DNA from: Leucobacter chromiiresistens
GTDB lineage: Bacteria; Actinomycetota; Actinomycetes; Actinomycetales; Microbacteriaceae
Direction: 5' to 3'
Length of the DNA stretch: 64,000 nucleotides
Assembly: GCF_900102345.1 (NCBI RefSeq)
Contig: NZ_FNKB01000001.1
Span: 2,356,001 to 2,420,000 of the forward strand
The stretch's first letter is position 1. Each line of letters starts with the position of its first letter. The translations under genes and the position numbers were made by a program. Positions 18,169 to 27,662 of this stretch are shown piece by piece. Below the pieces are notes generated by a model, which saw only the letters and a program-made list of their open reading frames with translations, did no database searches and had not been told where the DNA came from.

Positions 18169-19578
18169 ATGAGCACCTGGAGCTACGACGAACGTGTCCT
18201 TTTGGGCAGCGGAGGCTTTGGCGCCGTGTACGGCGCAACAGGACCTAAGGGCGAACCCCTTGCAGCGAAAGTGGTGAAGAGAGTTAGCGGCTCGTCTCGC
18301 GAGCAACTCGTCGTATCTGGGCTCCCCGAGTCACCCCACATTGTGCCGGTACTTCACGTGGAGGAGACGCCGGGGTCCTTCGTGTTGTACATGCCGAGAG
18401 CTACTACGTCTCTGCGCGCAAGAATGAGTGAGCCTCTTACTCTGACAGAAGCGCTCAAAATCCTCGGCGATATCGCTCGCGCTCTGGAAATACTTGATGA
18501 CGCAATCGTGCATCGCGATTTGAAGCCAGAGAACGTACTTCTAGTAAACGGTGCCTGGGCACTGTGTGACTTTGGGATTGCACGATTCGCTGAAGCGACC
18601 ACTTCTTTGGAAACCCATAAAGGTTCCCTCAGTGCCCCCTACGCTGCACCCGAGCAATGGCGATACGAGCGAGCAACCGGTGCAACCGACGTTTACGCTT
18701 TCGGCGTTCTGGCGCATGAACTTATCGCTGGCGAGCGCCCTTTTTCTGGCACACTCGACGAGCTCAGGGACGCCCATCTCACACGGGTTCCCCCGGGAAT
18801 CGAAGGGCCTCGCAAGCTCGCTTGGACCATTTCAGAGTGTTTAGCAAAAGCGCCTCAGGCAAGACCTACAGCAGCGGCTCTCGTCGTTCGGTTAGACAGC
18901 GCAGAAAGTGAAGCAACATCTAAAGCGGCAAGGGCGCTCCAACAGGCCCAAAGCGCTCTCATCTCAGCGCGCGCAACCGAGGAAGCGCGCGTCCAAGCAG
19001 AAGCAAGTGAAGAGGAACGACGCGGGCTACTTCTCCTAGCAGCAGAGTCCGGTTATGAGGCTCTCAGCCAGGAGTTGGTCGAGTTCATCGCCGATTCTGC
19101 CCCAGACACCGAAGTTACGCGCAAAAGCGGGATCGACCTCACCCTAAATAATGCGCGACTGACGCTCGCTCCGCTCCGGCCTGTGCGTAAAGCCGATCAG
19201 CCCTGGGACGTGATTGCGCAATCGAGTGTTCGCGTCGCGATTGGAAGTCCGTCCCGCAGTCACTCACTATACTTCGCTGACTTCGAAAGTCATGGCCGTT
19301 ACGCGTGGTTCGAACTCGGCTTTATGAACACGTTCAACGCGGATTTCGACAGCGAACCTCGCGAGTTGCCTCCGAAGGAAGGGTTGTTGGCGTTACTTCC
19401 CACGATGGCGAGTTACCAACTTGCTTGGGGCGTAAAGCGCCTCGACCCCGGTTCACCCGATGAGTTCGTAGAGTCTTGGGCTGAACGGTTCGGACTAGCA
19501 GCGGTGAACAAGTTTCCAAGGCTCTCGCGGCTACCTGATGGCAACCCGGTTCGCCCCTCTGCCATCGGGAGAAACTGA
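18169..19578 (+). CDS. Lone serine/threonine protein kinase with novel C-terminal domain
   Basis: A soluble eukaryotic-type (Hanks) kinase of 469 residues. The catalytic domain (about 5-245) is intact: GSGGFG loop at about 13-18, Lys in LAAKVVK, HRDLKPEN at about 115, DFG at about 134 and APE. A charged coiled coil (about 245-300) leads to a domain of about 170 residues that I do not recognise. There is no membrane helix or PASTA domain, so it is not the housekeeping PknB. It stands alone between conjugation modules, with no clear ribosome site and visibly lower GC. Lone kinases of this kind occur in phage-defence islands; a defence role is inference. Confidence 0.85.
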   Translation: MSTWSYDERVLLGSGGFGAVYGATGPKGEPLAAKVVKRVSGSSREQLVVSGLPESPHIVPVLHVEETPGSFVLYMPRATTSLRARMSEPLTLTEALKILGDIARALEILDDAIVHRDLKPENVLLVNGAWALCDFGIARFAEATTSLETHKGSLSAPYAAPEQWRYERATGATDVYAFGVLAHELIAGERPFSGTLDELRDAHLTRVPPGIEGPRKLAWTISECLAKAPQARPTAAALVVRLDSAESEATSKAARALQQAQSALISARATEEARVQAEASEEERRGLLLLAAESGYEALSQELVEFIADSAPDTEVTRKSGIDLTLNNARLTLAPLRPVRKADQPWDVIAQSSVRVAIGSPSRSHSLYFADFESHGRYAWFELGFMNTFNADFDSEPRELPPKEGLLALLPTMASYQLAWGVKRLDPGSPDEFVESWAERFGLAAVNKFPRLSRLPDGNPVRPSAIGRN

Positions 19579-19767
19579 GCTTCTAGTTTCGCAACGACGT
19601 TGATCATGTGGCAAAGAGACTTGGTCATGCGATGCCAGCCAACGACGCTTCCGGAGTCAACGCGGCGCTGGCCGCCCGGCAATCCGGTGTTCTATGCCCA
19701 GAACGAGAGCAGAGGCCACGCCGAATGGGAATCGCCGCGGCCCTGGTCTGGCCCCAGCCTTTGACGT

Positions 19768-20898
19768 CTATAGACCCAGGGATGGAGTAGTCGTAGTCCT
19801 GACTGGTCCACGCTGAGCGGTGATGTGCCGTTCGGGCGAGCAGAGTGCAGGTTCGGTACGGAGTGCCGCTGCGGCGAGCTCGCGATCGCGCTGACGGTTC
19901 CGGGAATGCGCGTGCTCGCGGCCGAGCGGTTCGACGGTGTCGACCCTGTAGAGGTCGCGGTAGCACGCCACGGTGACGGCGCGTCTGCGCCATTCAGCTT
20001 CTGCGCCGGGCAGCTGTTCACCGAGCGCTTGCAGCCACGGCTCGCTGTCTGCGATCGCCCGGTCGACGAGCAGCTCAGCGCGGAGCTGGATCGCGAGCTC
20101 GCGGTCCTTCAGCGCTTCCCCGACGTCGGGATCTCCGAAGTCGGGGGCCGGTTCGATGAGGCCCGCGATGTGATGCGCCGTGGTGACGCCGCGCAGCTGC
20201 TCGGGAGCGTCGAGCGCGTCGGGGTCGATGTCGTACTCGGTGCGCAGCAGGTGCGCGAGGCGGGCGGTGACGCCACGGGTGCTCCCCCGGTCCATGCGCT
20301 CCAGGGCGCCGCGCACCGCCTCTTCTAGCGACGTGTCGGCCGCGCCTTCCAGCGCGGAGAGCATGCGCCCGAGTCGCAGGTCTGACCGGGTGGCTTCGGT
20401 GTCGATACCGAAGGTGTTCAGGAGGGGTGCGAACCGGGCGTAGGCGCCGTGCTCGCGCAGGTCTTCGAGGTGGGTGGTGAGCCGGTTGTGCAGCACGGCG
20501 AGCACGTCGCGGGCGCTGTCGACCTCGCGACTGGCCAGTAGTGAGGTGATCGTGCTCGGGACGTCGTGGCCGCGGCTGTCGAGGCGGCCGATGCTCGCGA
20601 GCACGGGCCCGAGATACGGGGAGTCCGGCGACTCGGGATCGACGACGCCGAGCCGCGCGAGCATGGGAAGGTATTCGCGTTCGAGCTGGTCCGCGCTGAG
20701 GGTCTGGTACTCGGCCGCGAGCTGCCGGATCGAGCCGATGCGTTCGGCCTCTTCCCGGAGCGTGGTGTGGGCGGCGATGTCGCCTCCCTTCCGGGTGACG
20801 ACGTACTCCAGGGTCTCTCGCCAGGTGCGCATCATCCCGAGCGCGCCGGGGTCGCCCACGCCGCCGTTCTCGTCGACCACGACATAGGCCTTGTTTGA
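19768..20898 (-). pseudogene. traA: C-terminal part of TraA relaxase, separated by an in-frame stop
   Basis: This frame continues traA without a shift: the codons after the TGA read SNKAYVVVDENGG, exactly what follows the MTRG(K/R) helicase motif in TraA-type proteins. About 376 codons follow, a helical, Arg/Glu-rich C-terminal domain normal for these relaxases. Without readthrough it would need an internal start (GTG codons lie in the VVVDEN segment) and no ribosome site is evident. It is therefore best read as the lost or separately made end of traA. Confidence 0.8.
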
Positions 20899-23697
20899 TC
20901 ACTTCCCGCGCGTCATGGCGACGTAGAACGTCTCCCCGGAGGCGCTGGAATCCACGATCGTGTGGGCGGTGTCGACGGTGCGGCCCTGAGAGCGGTGCGC
21001 GGTGGTGGCGTAGGCGAGCTGCACGTGCTCGCGGCAGTAGTCGGCGGGCAGCGTGACGTACTCGTCGCCTGCGACAGCGACGATGTCGCCCGTGTCGGGG
21101 TTGATGCCGGCGACGACCCATTCGTCGTTGTTCTTGACCCACCGGTCGTGGTCGGTGCGCAGGGTTCTCGCGTTCTGTCGTGTCACGATCCGATCCCCCG
21201 GGGAGGCGACACCGGATGCGATCACGGCCGCCTGCGCCGCGTCGACGGAGCCCTGCTCGATGCGCAGATTGCGGGCGATGGTGTTGAGGCGCTCCACCAT
21301 CTCGTTCGTGGGGGCGATCAGGAGCGACACGAGCGGTTCGCCGACATCGTTCAGTATTGCCTCGTCCCGTTGCCAGGCGTCAACGGCCTGGTTGATGATC
21401 GTTTCTTCGAGGGCCGCGGTGACGCGGTCGTGCTCGATGTAGGCGTCGAGGCCGGCTGTCTTCCCGAGCCGGAGCAGCTTGGAGGCGTCTGCTTCCCAGT
21501 CGGCGGCGAAGCGGTGCAGGTTCACGAGCTCGGCGACGTCTTGTCGGTCGGTGGCGAGGAGCCCGAACGCGCCGCCGGCGTCGATGGCCGCCAGCTGCGC
21601 CCAGTCGCCCACGAGCAGCAGTTTCGCGCCGGCTGCCTGCACCTGGGCGCGGATCGCGTCGAGCGCGATCGTGCCCCCGATGGAGGCTTCATCGACGATC
21701 ATCAGCTCGCCCGCACGCAGCTGGTAGTCGATGCCGTCTTTGGTGTCGGTGCCGCGCGCGGTTTCGTGGAGCCACTTCGCGGTGTTCTCGGTCTGAATGC
21801 CGAGCGATTCCGCGAGCACTTCTGCCGCCCGGGCGGTGGGGGCGAGTCCGCGCACGGTGCCGGCGCCGTGCGTGAGCTCCCACAGCTCGAGGAGCTTTTC
21901 GAGGCTCGTGGTCTTGCCGGCTCCCGCGGGCCCGACGAGCAGGTCGACCGGGCGACCGCTCGTGGCGACGTTCGCGACCGCGGCCGCCTGGTCGGTGGAG
22001 AGGATGCGGCCCTCGCCCCCTGTGGGCTGACCGATGTGCTCGTCGACGACGACCTGGTCGACCGAGGGCCCGCCGCGGGATCGGCCGGCCTCGAGGAGGC
22101 GGTCTTCGGCGTCCCACACCTCGCGGGTGGTGAAGAGGTCGCGCGCTTCGGGCTGGAACATGTCCTCGCCGTCGGCCGTGCGGAACCGGTGCGGGGTGTG
22201 CAGTTCGTTCTTCGGGGTGAGCGGAATGGCTTGCGAGATCACGAGGTCGACGACGCGCTTGGCGACTTGGTCCCGGTCTGCCGGTGACCGGAACCTCCAG
22301 CCGTCGATCGCGCGCAGCGCCTCCGTCTCGGCGTTGCGTCTCCCCCACGTCGCTCGTTTGATGGCGAGGGTGTTCAGCACGAACTCTGCCGCGTCACGCG
22401 CTGCGTCGTCGTCGACGTCGTCCTGCCGAAACGACCACAGCGGGTAGTCAGCCTTCTGCGCCGCGGCGCTGTCAACGAGACGGTCTGCGAACAGGAAGGA
22501 GTCGCCGACGTGCGGGCGCGCCCGGTGCCGCCAGTTCTGCGTGAGGTCGCGCAGCGAGCGGACACGCTTCGCGGCACGGGTGCGCAGCGTAGAGTGCTGC
22601 CGCATCTTCACGATGGTCCGGTCCGAGGGGCGGCGTCCGTGCTTCTCGACGTACTTCGCGATCTCGCGGTCGACGTGCTCGTTGATGTGCTTCGAACGGG
22701 TCGAATATTCGTCCACGAGCGTCTTGGGGACGCCGTCGATCTGCCACTTCACTGACCCCGTCCCGGTGCCGTTGTCGATCGCGAACTGGTGGCGTGCGGC
22801 CGGCGTATCCGCCCGTCCGCGCTCTGCGAGCCATTCCCGGTACTGCTCGGGCCGCTCCAGCACGTCCTCCACCGTCCAACTGACGCCGAAGCGTGCGGAG
22901 AGCTCGTCCATGAGCACCCCGTCGTAGAAGGCGCTCGCGGTCGCGACGACGGGCATGAGCGACCAGCGGGAGTCGATGGTGCGCCAGCGCCCGTCCTCGC
23001 CCTGGACCCGGTTGGAGACGAGCATGTGGGTGTGCAGCTGGGGGTCTCCCTCCCGGGAGTCCCAGTGGTCGAACATCGCGGCGGAGATCCCGAGCACGTG
23101 CGCCTGAGCAACGCCGTCGGTTCCGGTTCGGGTGCGGATGATGTCGGTTTCGAGCTTCTCGATCGTCGCCTGGATCGCGGCGTGATGGGCCTGCCGAATC
23201 TGGTCCTTCAGCTCGGGGTCCGCGAGCGCCCACCACGACGACACGCTCTTTGGCGGGGCGAACACGAACTCGAAGCCGGCAACCGACTGCCGTTCGGGCG
23301 TCTCGATGACTTCTTGCCGGATGCGATCGCTGAGCTCTTCGAACTCGGCCGGGGTGAGGTCGCGGTTCTCCGGGGCGGCGGCCGCCTCCTTGATCTTCTC
23401 CGCGATGCGCTGCTCGAGCGGGGCGAGCGTGTTGTACTTGCGGCCGAGTCGCCCCCCGGTGATGGGGTGCACGCCGTCGCCGAAGAGCGCGACCAGGTGC
23501 GTCTCGCCGACCTCGCTGCGGGGGTTGAGGCCGAGGCCGGCGAGGCCGGCGCCCGCCCATGTCCCGGGCGGAGTGCCGTTCGCCATGTAGTACGCGGCCT
23601 TCCCTTCGGCGCGGTCGATGGTGTGCTCGTCGGCGACAGTGTTCAGGAGGTAGCCCCACGCGTCGCGGCTCGCACCGATCAGGGTGACGGTCAACAT
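20899..23697 (-). CDS. traA: MobF-type relaxase-helicase (TraA/TrwC-like), stops at in-frame TGA
   Basis: This protein nicks at oriT and unwinds the strand to be transferred. The start is the ATG at 23697 (MLTVTLIGAS), as in the family. The relaxase domain has a tandem Tyr pair at about 36-37 (AAYYMANG) and the metal-binding segment DPQLHTHM. The RecD-like helicase has Walker A GPAGAGKTT at about 587 and VDEASIGG. The frame ends at TGA directly after YVAMTRGK (residue 932), while the same frame continues for about 376 codons. All catalytic motifs lie before the stop. It is translationally coupled to the zinc-finger gene upstream. Confidence 0.9.
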   Translation of the reverse strand: MLTVTLIGASRDAWGYLLNTVADEHTIDRAEGKAAYYMANGTPPGTWAGAGLAGLGLNPRSEVGETHLVALFGDGVHPITGGRLGRKYNTLAPLEQRIAEKIKEAAAAPENRDLTPAEFEELSDRIRQEVIETPERQSVAGFEFVFAPPKSVSSWWALADPELKDQIRQAHHAAIQATIEKLETDIIRTRTGTDGVAQAHVLGISAAMFDHWDSREGDPQLHTHMLVSNRVQGEDGRWRTIDSRWSLMPVVATASAFYDGVLMDELSARFGVSWTVEDVLERPEQYREWLAERGRADTPAARHQFAIDNGTGTGSVKWQIDGVPKTLVDEYSTRSKHINEHVDREIAKYVEKHGRRPSDRTIVKMRQHSTLRTRAAKRVRSLRDLTQNWRHRARPHVGDSFLFADRLVDSAAAQKADYPLWSFRQDDVDDDAARDAAEFVLNTLAIKRATWGRRNAETEALRAIDGWRFRSPADRDQVAKRVVDLVISQAIPLTPKNELHTPHRFRTADGEDMFQPEARDLFTTREVWDAEDRLLEAGRSRGGPSVDQVVVDEHIGQPTGGEGRILSTDQAAAVANVATSGRPVDLLVGPAGAGKTTSLEKLLELWELTHGAGTVRGLAPTARAAEVLAESLGIQTENTAKWLHETARGTDTKDGIDYQLRAGELMIVDEASIGGTIALDAIRAQVQAAGAKLLLVGDWAQLAAIDAGGAFGLLATDRQDVAELVNLHRFAADWEADASKLLRLGKTAGLDAYIEHDRVTAALEETIINQAVDAWQRDEAILNDVGEPLVSLLIAPTNEMVERLNTIARNLRIEQGSVDAAQAAVIASGVASPGDRIVTRQNARTLRTDHDRWVKNNDEWVVAGINPDTGDIVAVAGDEYVTLPADYCREHVQLAYATTAHRSQGRTVDTAHTIVDSSASGETFYVAMTRGK

Positions 23698-23699
23698 GG

Positions 23700-24176
23700 T
23701 CAGTTCTCGTTTCTCGTGGTTGCTCGTTGCGCGCGCTTGCGACACGTCGCATCGCAGTAGGTGCGGCGTTTGGTCTTGGTCGGTGAGAGTGGGTGCTCGC
23801 ACCAGGCGCAGAACGATGACGAGAGATCTCCGTTCTCGCGGTATGCCCGTTTTCTGCATCGGGCGGAGCAGTACATGTGGCGTGGATTGCGCGGTTCGGG
23901 CAGGAACACGTTGTTGCACTTCGCCGCGGCGCACGAGTACAGCAGCATCCCGGAGAGCGTGACTTCGCGGCGCTCGCGCGCTTCGGCGACGAGCCGCCGG
24001 CATCGGTCGCTGCAGAACTTACGCTGCTTGGTCGGAGTGATGAACGTCTTCTCGCACCCAGGCCGCGCGCACCGGGTCCGCCAACCGCTGCCCTCGTCTT
24101 GCGGAGCGGCGGGATGCGCGAGTCCGCGCGAGCGGCGGACCCGCGATTCGAACTCTCGCTGACTCCTCGTCTTCAT
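23700..24176 (-). CDS. Small protein with three zinc-finger repeats, coupled to traA
   Basis: A protein of 158 residues with three repeats of a four-Cys unit: CARPGC..FCSDRC, CAAAKC..YCSARC and CAWC..YCDATC, the last two followed by RKRA. Between repeats it is basic. The stop lies 2 bases from the traA start, so the two are co-translated. A small DNA-binding zinc protein next to a relaxase suggests an accessory protein for oriT recognition, which is inference. Similar CGNC-type small proteins are common before traA genes in actinobacteria. Confidence 0.7.
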   Translation of the reverse strand: MKTRSQREFESRVRRSRGLAHPAAPQDEGSGWRTRCARPGCEKTFITPTKQRKFCSDRCRRLVAEARERREVTLSGMLLYSCAAAKCNNVFLPEPRNPRHMYCSARCRKRAYRENGDLSSSFCAWCEHPLSPTKTKRRTYCDATCRKRAQRATTRNEN

Positions 24177-24561
24177 CTCAGGCGGGGGACTCGACTGGTC
24201 GAGCTTCGATATGAATCAGGGTGAGTGGGCACGGCATGGGGGACCTCCGCGTCAGTTTTCAGGGTGGCTTTCACGGAGAAGATGCGGGGTCGCGCGCAGC
24301 TCGTGTCACGGAACGCGGGACGCGTTACCCCTCGAATGCCAGTGGTGTATGGAGAAAGTGCGGCGAAATGCAATGGAGCCGGACAGAGCAGCGCGGGCGC
24401 TGCGAGCGATGACAGGCAGGCAGGGAACGAGCGGGACGCATAGGTGACGGCGATGTCGACGGTCGAGGGAGGAAGGGGGTGTGACGGCGAGCGTGGATCG
24501 GGGCGGCTGCGGCGCGTAGCTCTCCCCCTCCGAGGTGCGCGCCCGTCCCCTTCTACGGGGC
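24177..24561. other. Divergent intergenic region, candidate oriT
   Basis: 385 bases between the leftward zinc-finger/traA genes and a rightward gene. It contains a perfect hairpin AACGCG-GGA-CGCGTT (24312-24326) and another GCAGCGC-GG-GCGCTGC (24388-24403). MobF relaxases usually nick near a small inverted repeat just upstream of their operon, so this is the best oriT candidate in the window. Promoters for both directions should also lie here. No nic site could be identified. Confidence 0.45.
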
Positions 24562-26037
24562 ATGAGCGATCACCACACCCCAGCAGGAGCCGCGATCGTG
24601 CAGTGCACGTTCTGCTACTTCCCGAACATCCTCGGCGCCGACGAGCAGGACGCGCTGTGCAAGAACTGCGGGCTCGACCTCACCCGCCTGGCGTCGACGG
24701 AACATCGCGCCGAGACGGCCGACCAGGACGCGGCCCCTGAGCCGGTCGCACCGCTGAACGATGCCGGTACCGACGTCGACCCGATCAAGGAATTACTCGG
24801 CGACGCAGCAGCGGAGCGACCGGCACCCGCGGGCACGACGGAGCCCGCGCCGGCGGCCGCTATGTCCGCTCGCCTTCGCGATCACGACGCGACAGCGAAG
24901 CCGAAGGAGTCGCCGAAGCGGCGGGCGGCGATCCACCCGTGGGTCATCGCCGGCGCGTTTGGCGTCGCGATCCTGGGCGCCACCATCACGACATGGGTCG
25001 TGCTCTCCGCGCCCGCGAATGTCGCGACACCGGCAGCAGCACAGCAGCAGGAGGAGATACCGATCAACCTCGCAGGCTGGAACGCGACACCCAACTGGTC
25101 GATCGACGCGACAGCCGAAGCGACAGCCGAGCGCGCCGACGGCGCGACACTCCTTATCGCCACCACGACACAGGCGACCATCGTGGACACGGAAACCGGC
25201 GACACGATCGCGACGCACGACCTCACCGGCGACGCGACACCGCTCACGTACTGGGCCGACGACACGGCGCTCGTCGTCGACGGCGACACCCTGCACCTCT
25301 GGGGCCCGACAACCGAGACAGGCGACAGCGACACTGCGTGGGCGACAGCGGAGCTCGGCGACGCGACCTTGTCGGTGCGGGGCGACGCGATCTTCGCTGT
25401 CGCGGAGGTTGGCGCGAAGTACGACATCATGGGCGCGGACGCGACACGCACCGCTGTCGCCGTCCCGACCCCGGGCGCCGTCCCGGTCGCCGCGACGGGC
25501 GACACGATCACCTGGGGCACGAACAAGGGTGTCGCCTACCTCACCGGATGCGACGGGAGCGACAAGCGCGACGTCCCCCTCACTGCGCCGAGCGACACGG
25601 CGACCGTGTCGCGATGGATCAGCGGCGACGCGAAGCACGTCTATGTCGTGTGGAGTGACGGCGACACCGACACTGTCGCCGTCCACGCGCTGGACACCGG
25701 CGACGCCGTATCCAGCCACCCCCTCGCAGCAGACCGAGATGCGGCAGCGACAGCGACCCGGGACGGGGCTCATGTCGCATACGCCGGTCTGCTGATCGAT
25801 GCGACGACAGGTGCCTTCATCGAGACCAGCCGCGACATCGACGACGCCGTCGGTGGGCGGTTCGTAACCCACGATCCGCTGTCCCTCGTCAACCCGGCCG
25901 GAGGGGCGACACCGCTGGAAGGCGACACCGTGACCCTGCTGGCCATGTCACCCGACGGCGACCTCGTCGTCGACACCGGCGACACGATCGCCTCCCTCAG
26001 CCCGGACAGCAAGAACGCGGGAGTGCAGACGTCGTGA
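24562..26037 (+). CDS. Zinc-ribbon, single-membrane-helix, propeller-like protein
   Basis: A protein of 491 residues starting with an ATG after ACGGGG. A four-Cys zinc ribbon (CTFC..CKNC, about 15-37) is followed by a Pro/Ala-rich linker, one membrane helix (about 130-152), and about 320 residues of Thr/Asp/Gly-rich beta-type repeats (TGDTI, DGDTL and similar every 30-45 residues), suggesting an extracytoplasmic beta-propeller. The DNA is unusual: GCGACA occurs about 20 times, in two different codon registers, bringing in the otherwise rare Thr codon ACA. No function is known. It diverges from traA. Confidence 0.7.
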   Translation: MSDHHTPAGAAIVQCTFCYFPNILGADEQDALCKNCGLDLTRLASTEHRAETADQDAAPEPVAPLNDAGTDVDPIKELLGDAAAERPAPAGTTEPAPAAAMSARLRDHDATAKPKESPKRRAAIHPWVIAGAFGVAILGATITTWVVLSAPANVATPAAAQQQEEIPINLAGWNATPNWSIDATAEATAERADGATLLIATTTQATIVDTETGDTIATHDLTGDATPLTYWADDTALVVDGDTLHLWGPTTETGDSDTAWATAELGDATLSVRGDAIFAVAEVGAKYDIMGADATRTAVAVPTPGAVPVAATGDTITWGTNKGVAYLTGCDGSDKRDVPLTAPSDTATVSRWISGDAKHVYVVWSDGDTDTVAVHALDTGDAVSSHPLAADRDAAATATRDGAHVAYAGLLIDATTGAFIETSRDIDDAVGGRFVTHDPLSLVNPAGGATPLEGDTVTLLAMSPDGDLVVDTGDTIASLSPDSKNAGVQTS

Positions 26038-26120
26038 TCTCTCTCGTGAAGCGCGGCCGAGCTCGTGGACCTCCCACGCGGCCTGCGACCAAACCACCCC
26101 ACCTACGGAAGAAGAACACT

Positions 26121-26852
26121 GTGAAGACCAGAACCCTCATCACCGCAGCAGGCGCTGCAGGAATCGTCCTCGTCCCGACCGCGGCGATCGCGGACGACAC
26201 CCCCGAAGCTCCCTCCCCCGCGACCGACCACGTCGCGGCTGAGACAACGGCGATCCCGTCGAACTGCGAGCCGGTGCCGGGGCCGGCCGATTCGGCGGCC
26301 GAGATCTCCGCCACCGATCCCGGCGTCGTGAGCGCCGAGGCCGTTAGCGTCCCGCTAGACTGCGAACCGTCGATGACGCCCTGGCTCCCGAGGGACGCGA
26401 TCATCGACCCGGTCGAGCCCACCGATCCCGTCGACCCGGTGACGCCCACCGATCCCGTCGATCCGGTCGACCCGGTGACTCCCACCGACCCGGTGACGCC
26501 GACCGATCCGGTCGATCCGGTGACACCGACCGATCCCACTACTCCGGTGGAGCCGACGGCGCCGGTCGAGCCGGTCGGCCCGGAGACTCCCGGCGGCCAG
26601 GTCGAAGCAGGGCCGTTCGATCCGGGCGTCACCACCGACGAGACCGTCTACCCGGTGGCCTGGACCGAGACGCCATACCTGCCGGGTCAGGGTGTGCAGC
26701 AGGTGGGCGGCCCGGGCGCTCTGGCGACGGCCGGCGGAGAGACCACGTTCGGCATCGGCGCGGGAGCGGCTGCGGCCCTGGCCGCGGGCGCGGGCCTGTT
26801 CGCGTTCGGTCGCCGCAAGCGCGCTGTCGCCGCCCAGGATGGGGCGGCGTGA
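26121..26852 (+). CDS. Cell-surface protein with TDPVDP repeats
   Basis: A protein of 243 residues with a GTG start preceded by GGAAGAAGA. A signal peptide (about 1-28, AAIADD cleavage region) is followed by a Pro/Glu linker with two Cys (SNCEP, LDCEP), an array of [12 protein letters not shown] repeats (about 95-150), and a C-terminal sorting-like end: LATAGGE, a hydrophobic helix and RRKR. LATAG is close to, but not the same as, the LAxTG motif of class E sortases. It could project from the wall as a stalk or mating-contact protein; this is inference. The end overlaps the next gene. Confidence 0.7.
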   Translation: MKTRTLITAAGAAGIVLVPTAAIADDTPEAPSPATDHVAAETTAIPSNCEPVPGPADSAAEISATDPGVVSAEAVSVPLDCEPSMTPWLPRDAIIDPVEPTDPVDPVTPTDPVDPVDPVTPTDPVTPTDPVDPVTPTDPTTPVEPTAPVEPVGPETPGGQVEAGPFDPGVTTDETVYPVAWTETPYLPGQGVQQVGGPGALATAGGETTFGIGAGAAAALAAGAGLFAFGRRKRAVAAQDGAA

Positions 26853-27358
26853 CGGTGAGCACGATGACCGGCACCATCGTCATGCACAAGTGCGGTCACG
26901 CGCACGCGCGTGACCTCTCCGACACCGCGGCTTCCCAACGCGCTAAGAAGGCAGAGTGGTGGTCGACGCAGGAGTGTAAAGCCTGCGCCGCCGAGACGTG
27001 GAAGGCGAAGCAGCGGGCGAAGCCGCTCTCGAAGGAGCGGAAGGCCGAGCACGCGGCGCACCGTCAGGCCGCGCTCGAGGACGCTCGACGGCTGGATCTG
27101 CCGCCGCTGCAGGGCTCGGAGAAGCAGGTGGGGTGGGGTACCGATCTTCGCTACGACGCGCTGCGGAACCTGTACGTGGAGCTCGTGCAGTCCGAGCGCA
27201 TGACGGAGTACGACTACGACGAGCAGGTCATCACGCTAGCTCGCCGCATCAACCGGGCGAAGTTCTGGATCGACCACAAAGAGTCGTCGGTCGACGACTT
27301 CCTCCTGGACCTCACAGACCCCGGCGATCAGAACATCGATACGGAGAACCCGTTCTAG
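26849..27358 (+). CDS. Hypothetical small protein with N-terminal Cys/His motif
   Basis: A protein of 169 residues. The GTG start overlaps the stop of the surface-protein gene; an ATG at 26864 is an alternative. The N-terminus has HKCGHAH and CKAC, a possible zinc site, followed by a Lys/Arg-rich helical region and an acidic C-terminus. I recognise no family. It is part of the same operon and is followed by a large hairpin. Confidence 0.6.
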   Translation: MTVSTMTGTIVMHKCGHAHARDLSDTAASQRAKKAEWWSTQECKACAAETWKAKQRAKPLSKERKAEHAAHRQAALEDARRLDLPPLQGSEKQVGWGTDLRYDALRNLYVELVQSERMTEYDYDEQVITLARRINRAKFWIDHKESSVDDFLLDLTDPGDQNIDTENPF

Positions 27359-27383
27359 CGGGCTGAGCCTCATCCTGAGAGAC

Positions 27384-27424
27384 AGAGCGTCCTGCCGCGG
27401 TGGTGACCGTGGCAGGGCGCTCTC
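27384..27424 (+). terminator. Large stem-loop after the surface-protein operon
   Basis: AGAGCGTCCTGCCGCGGT pairs with ACCGTGGCAGGGCGCTCT around a short loop, with only two imperfect positions. There is no T run, so it is either a factor-assisted terminator or an mRNA 3'-end stabiliser. It lies about 25 bases after the stop at 27358. Confidence 0.65.
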
Positions 27425-27441
27425 GAGTTGTCCCGGGGCTG

Positions 27442-27630
27442 CTAGTCGATGCGCTGCCAGCTCAGGATCATCGCGCCTTTCGGTATCGGGCAGGCGATTT
27501 TCGCGGCATCCCAGGTGTATGCTTCGGCCCCCTTGATGAGTTCGCTGACGAGATCGCCGGCCTTGCGGAGATGGCGTTGGTCACCGGGGATGTTGGTGGC
27601 ATTCGGGTAGATGAGAGCTGCAGCGCGCAT
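27442..27630 (-). CDS. Small hypothetical protein
   Basis: A protein of 62 residues from the ATG at 27630; a longer in-frame start at 27675 would run into the terminator hairpin of the gene upstream and is less likely. The sequence has a folded-protein look (AALIYPNAT, then LVSELIKGA, ending in ILSWQRID) but I recognise no family. It is leftward, convergent with the surface-protein operon. Confidence 0.45.
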   Translation of the reverse strand: MRAAALIYPNATNIPGDQRHLRKAGDLVSELIKGAEAYTWDAAKIACPIPKGAMILSWQRID

Positions 27631-27662
27631 ACGCTCAGGATAGATGCGTGCCCATAGACCAC

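Noticed and set aside
24211..24447. Several short overlapping frames in the candidate oriT region
   Set aside because: No ribosome sites and no protein-like sequence; they come from the high GC content.
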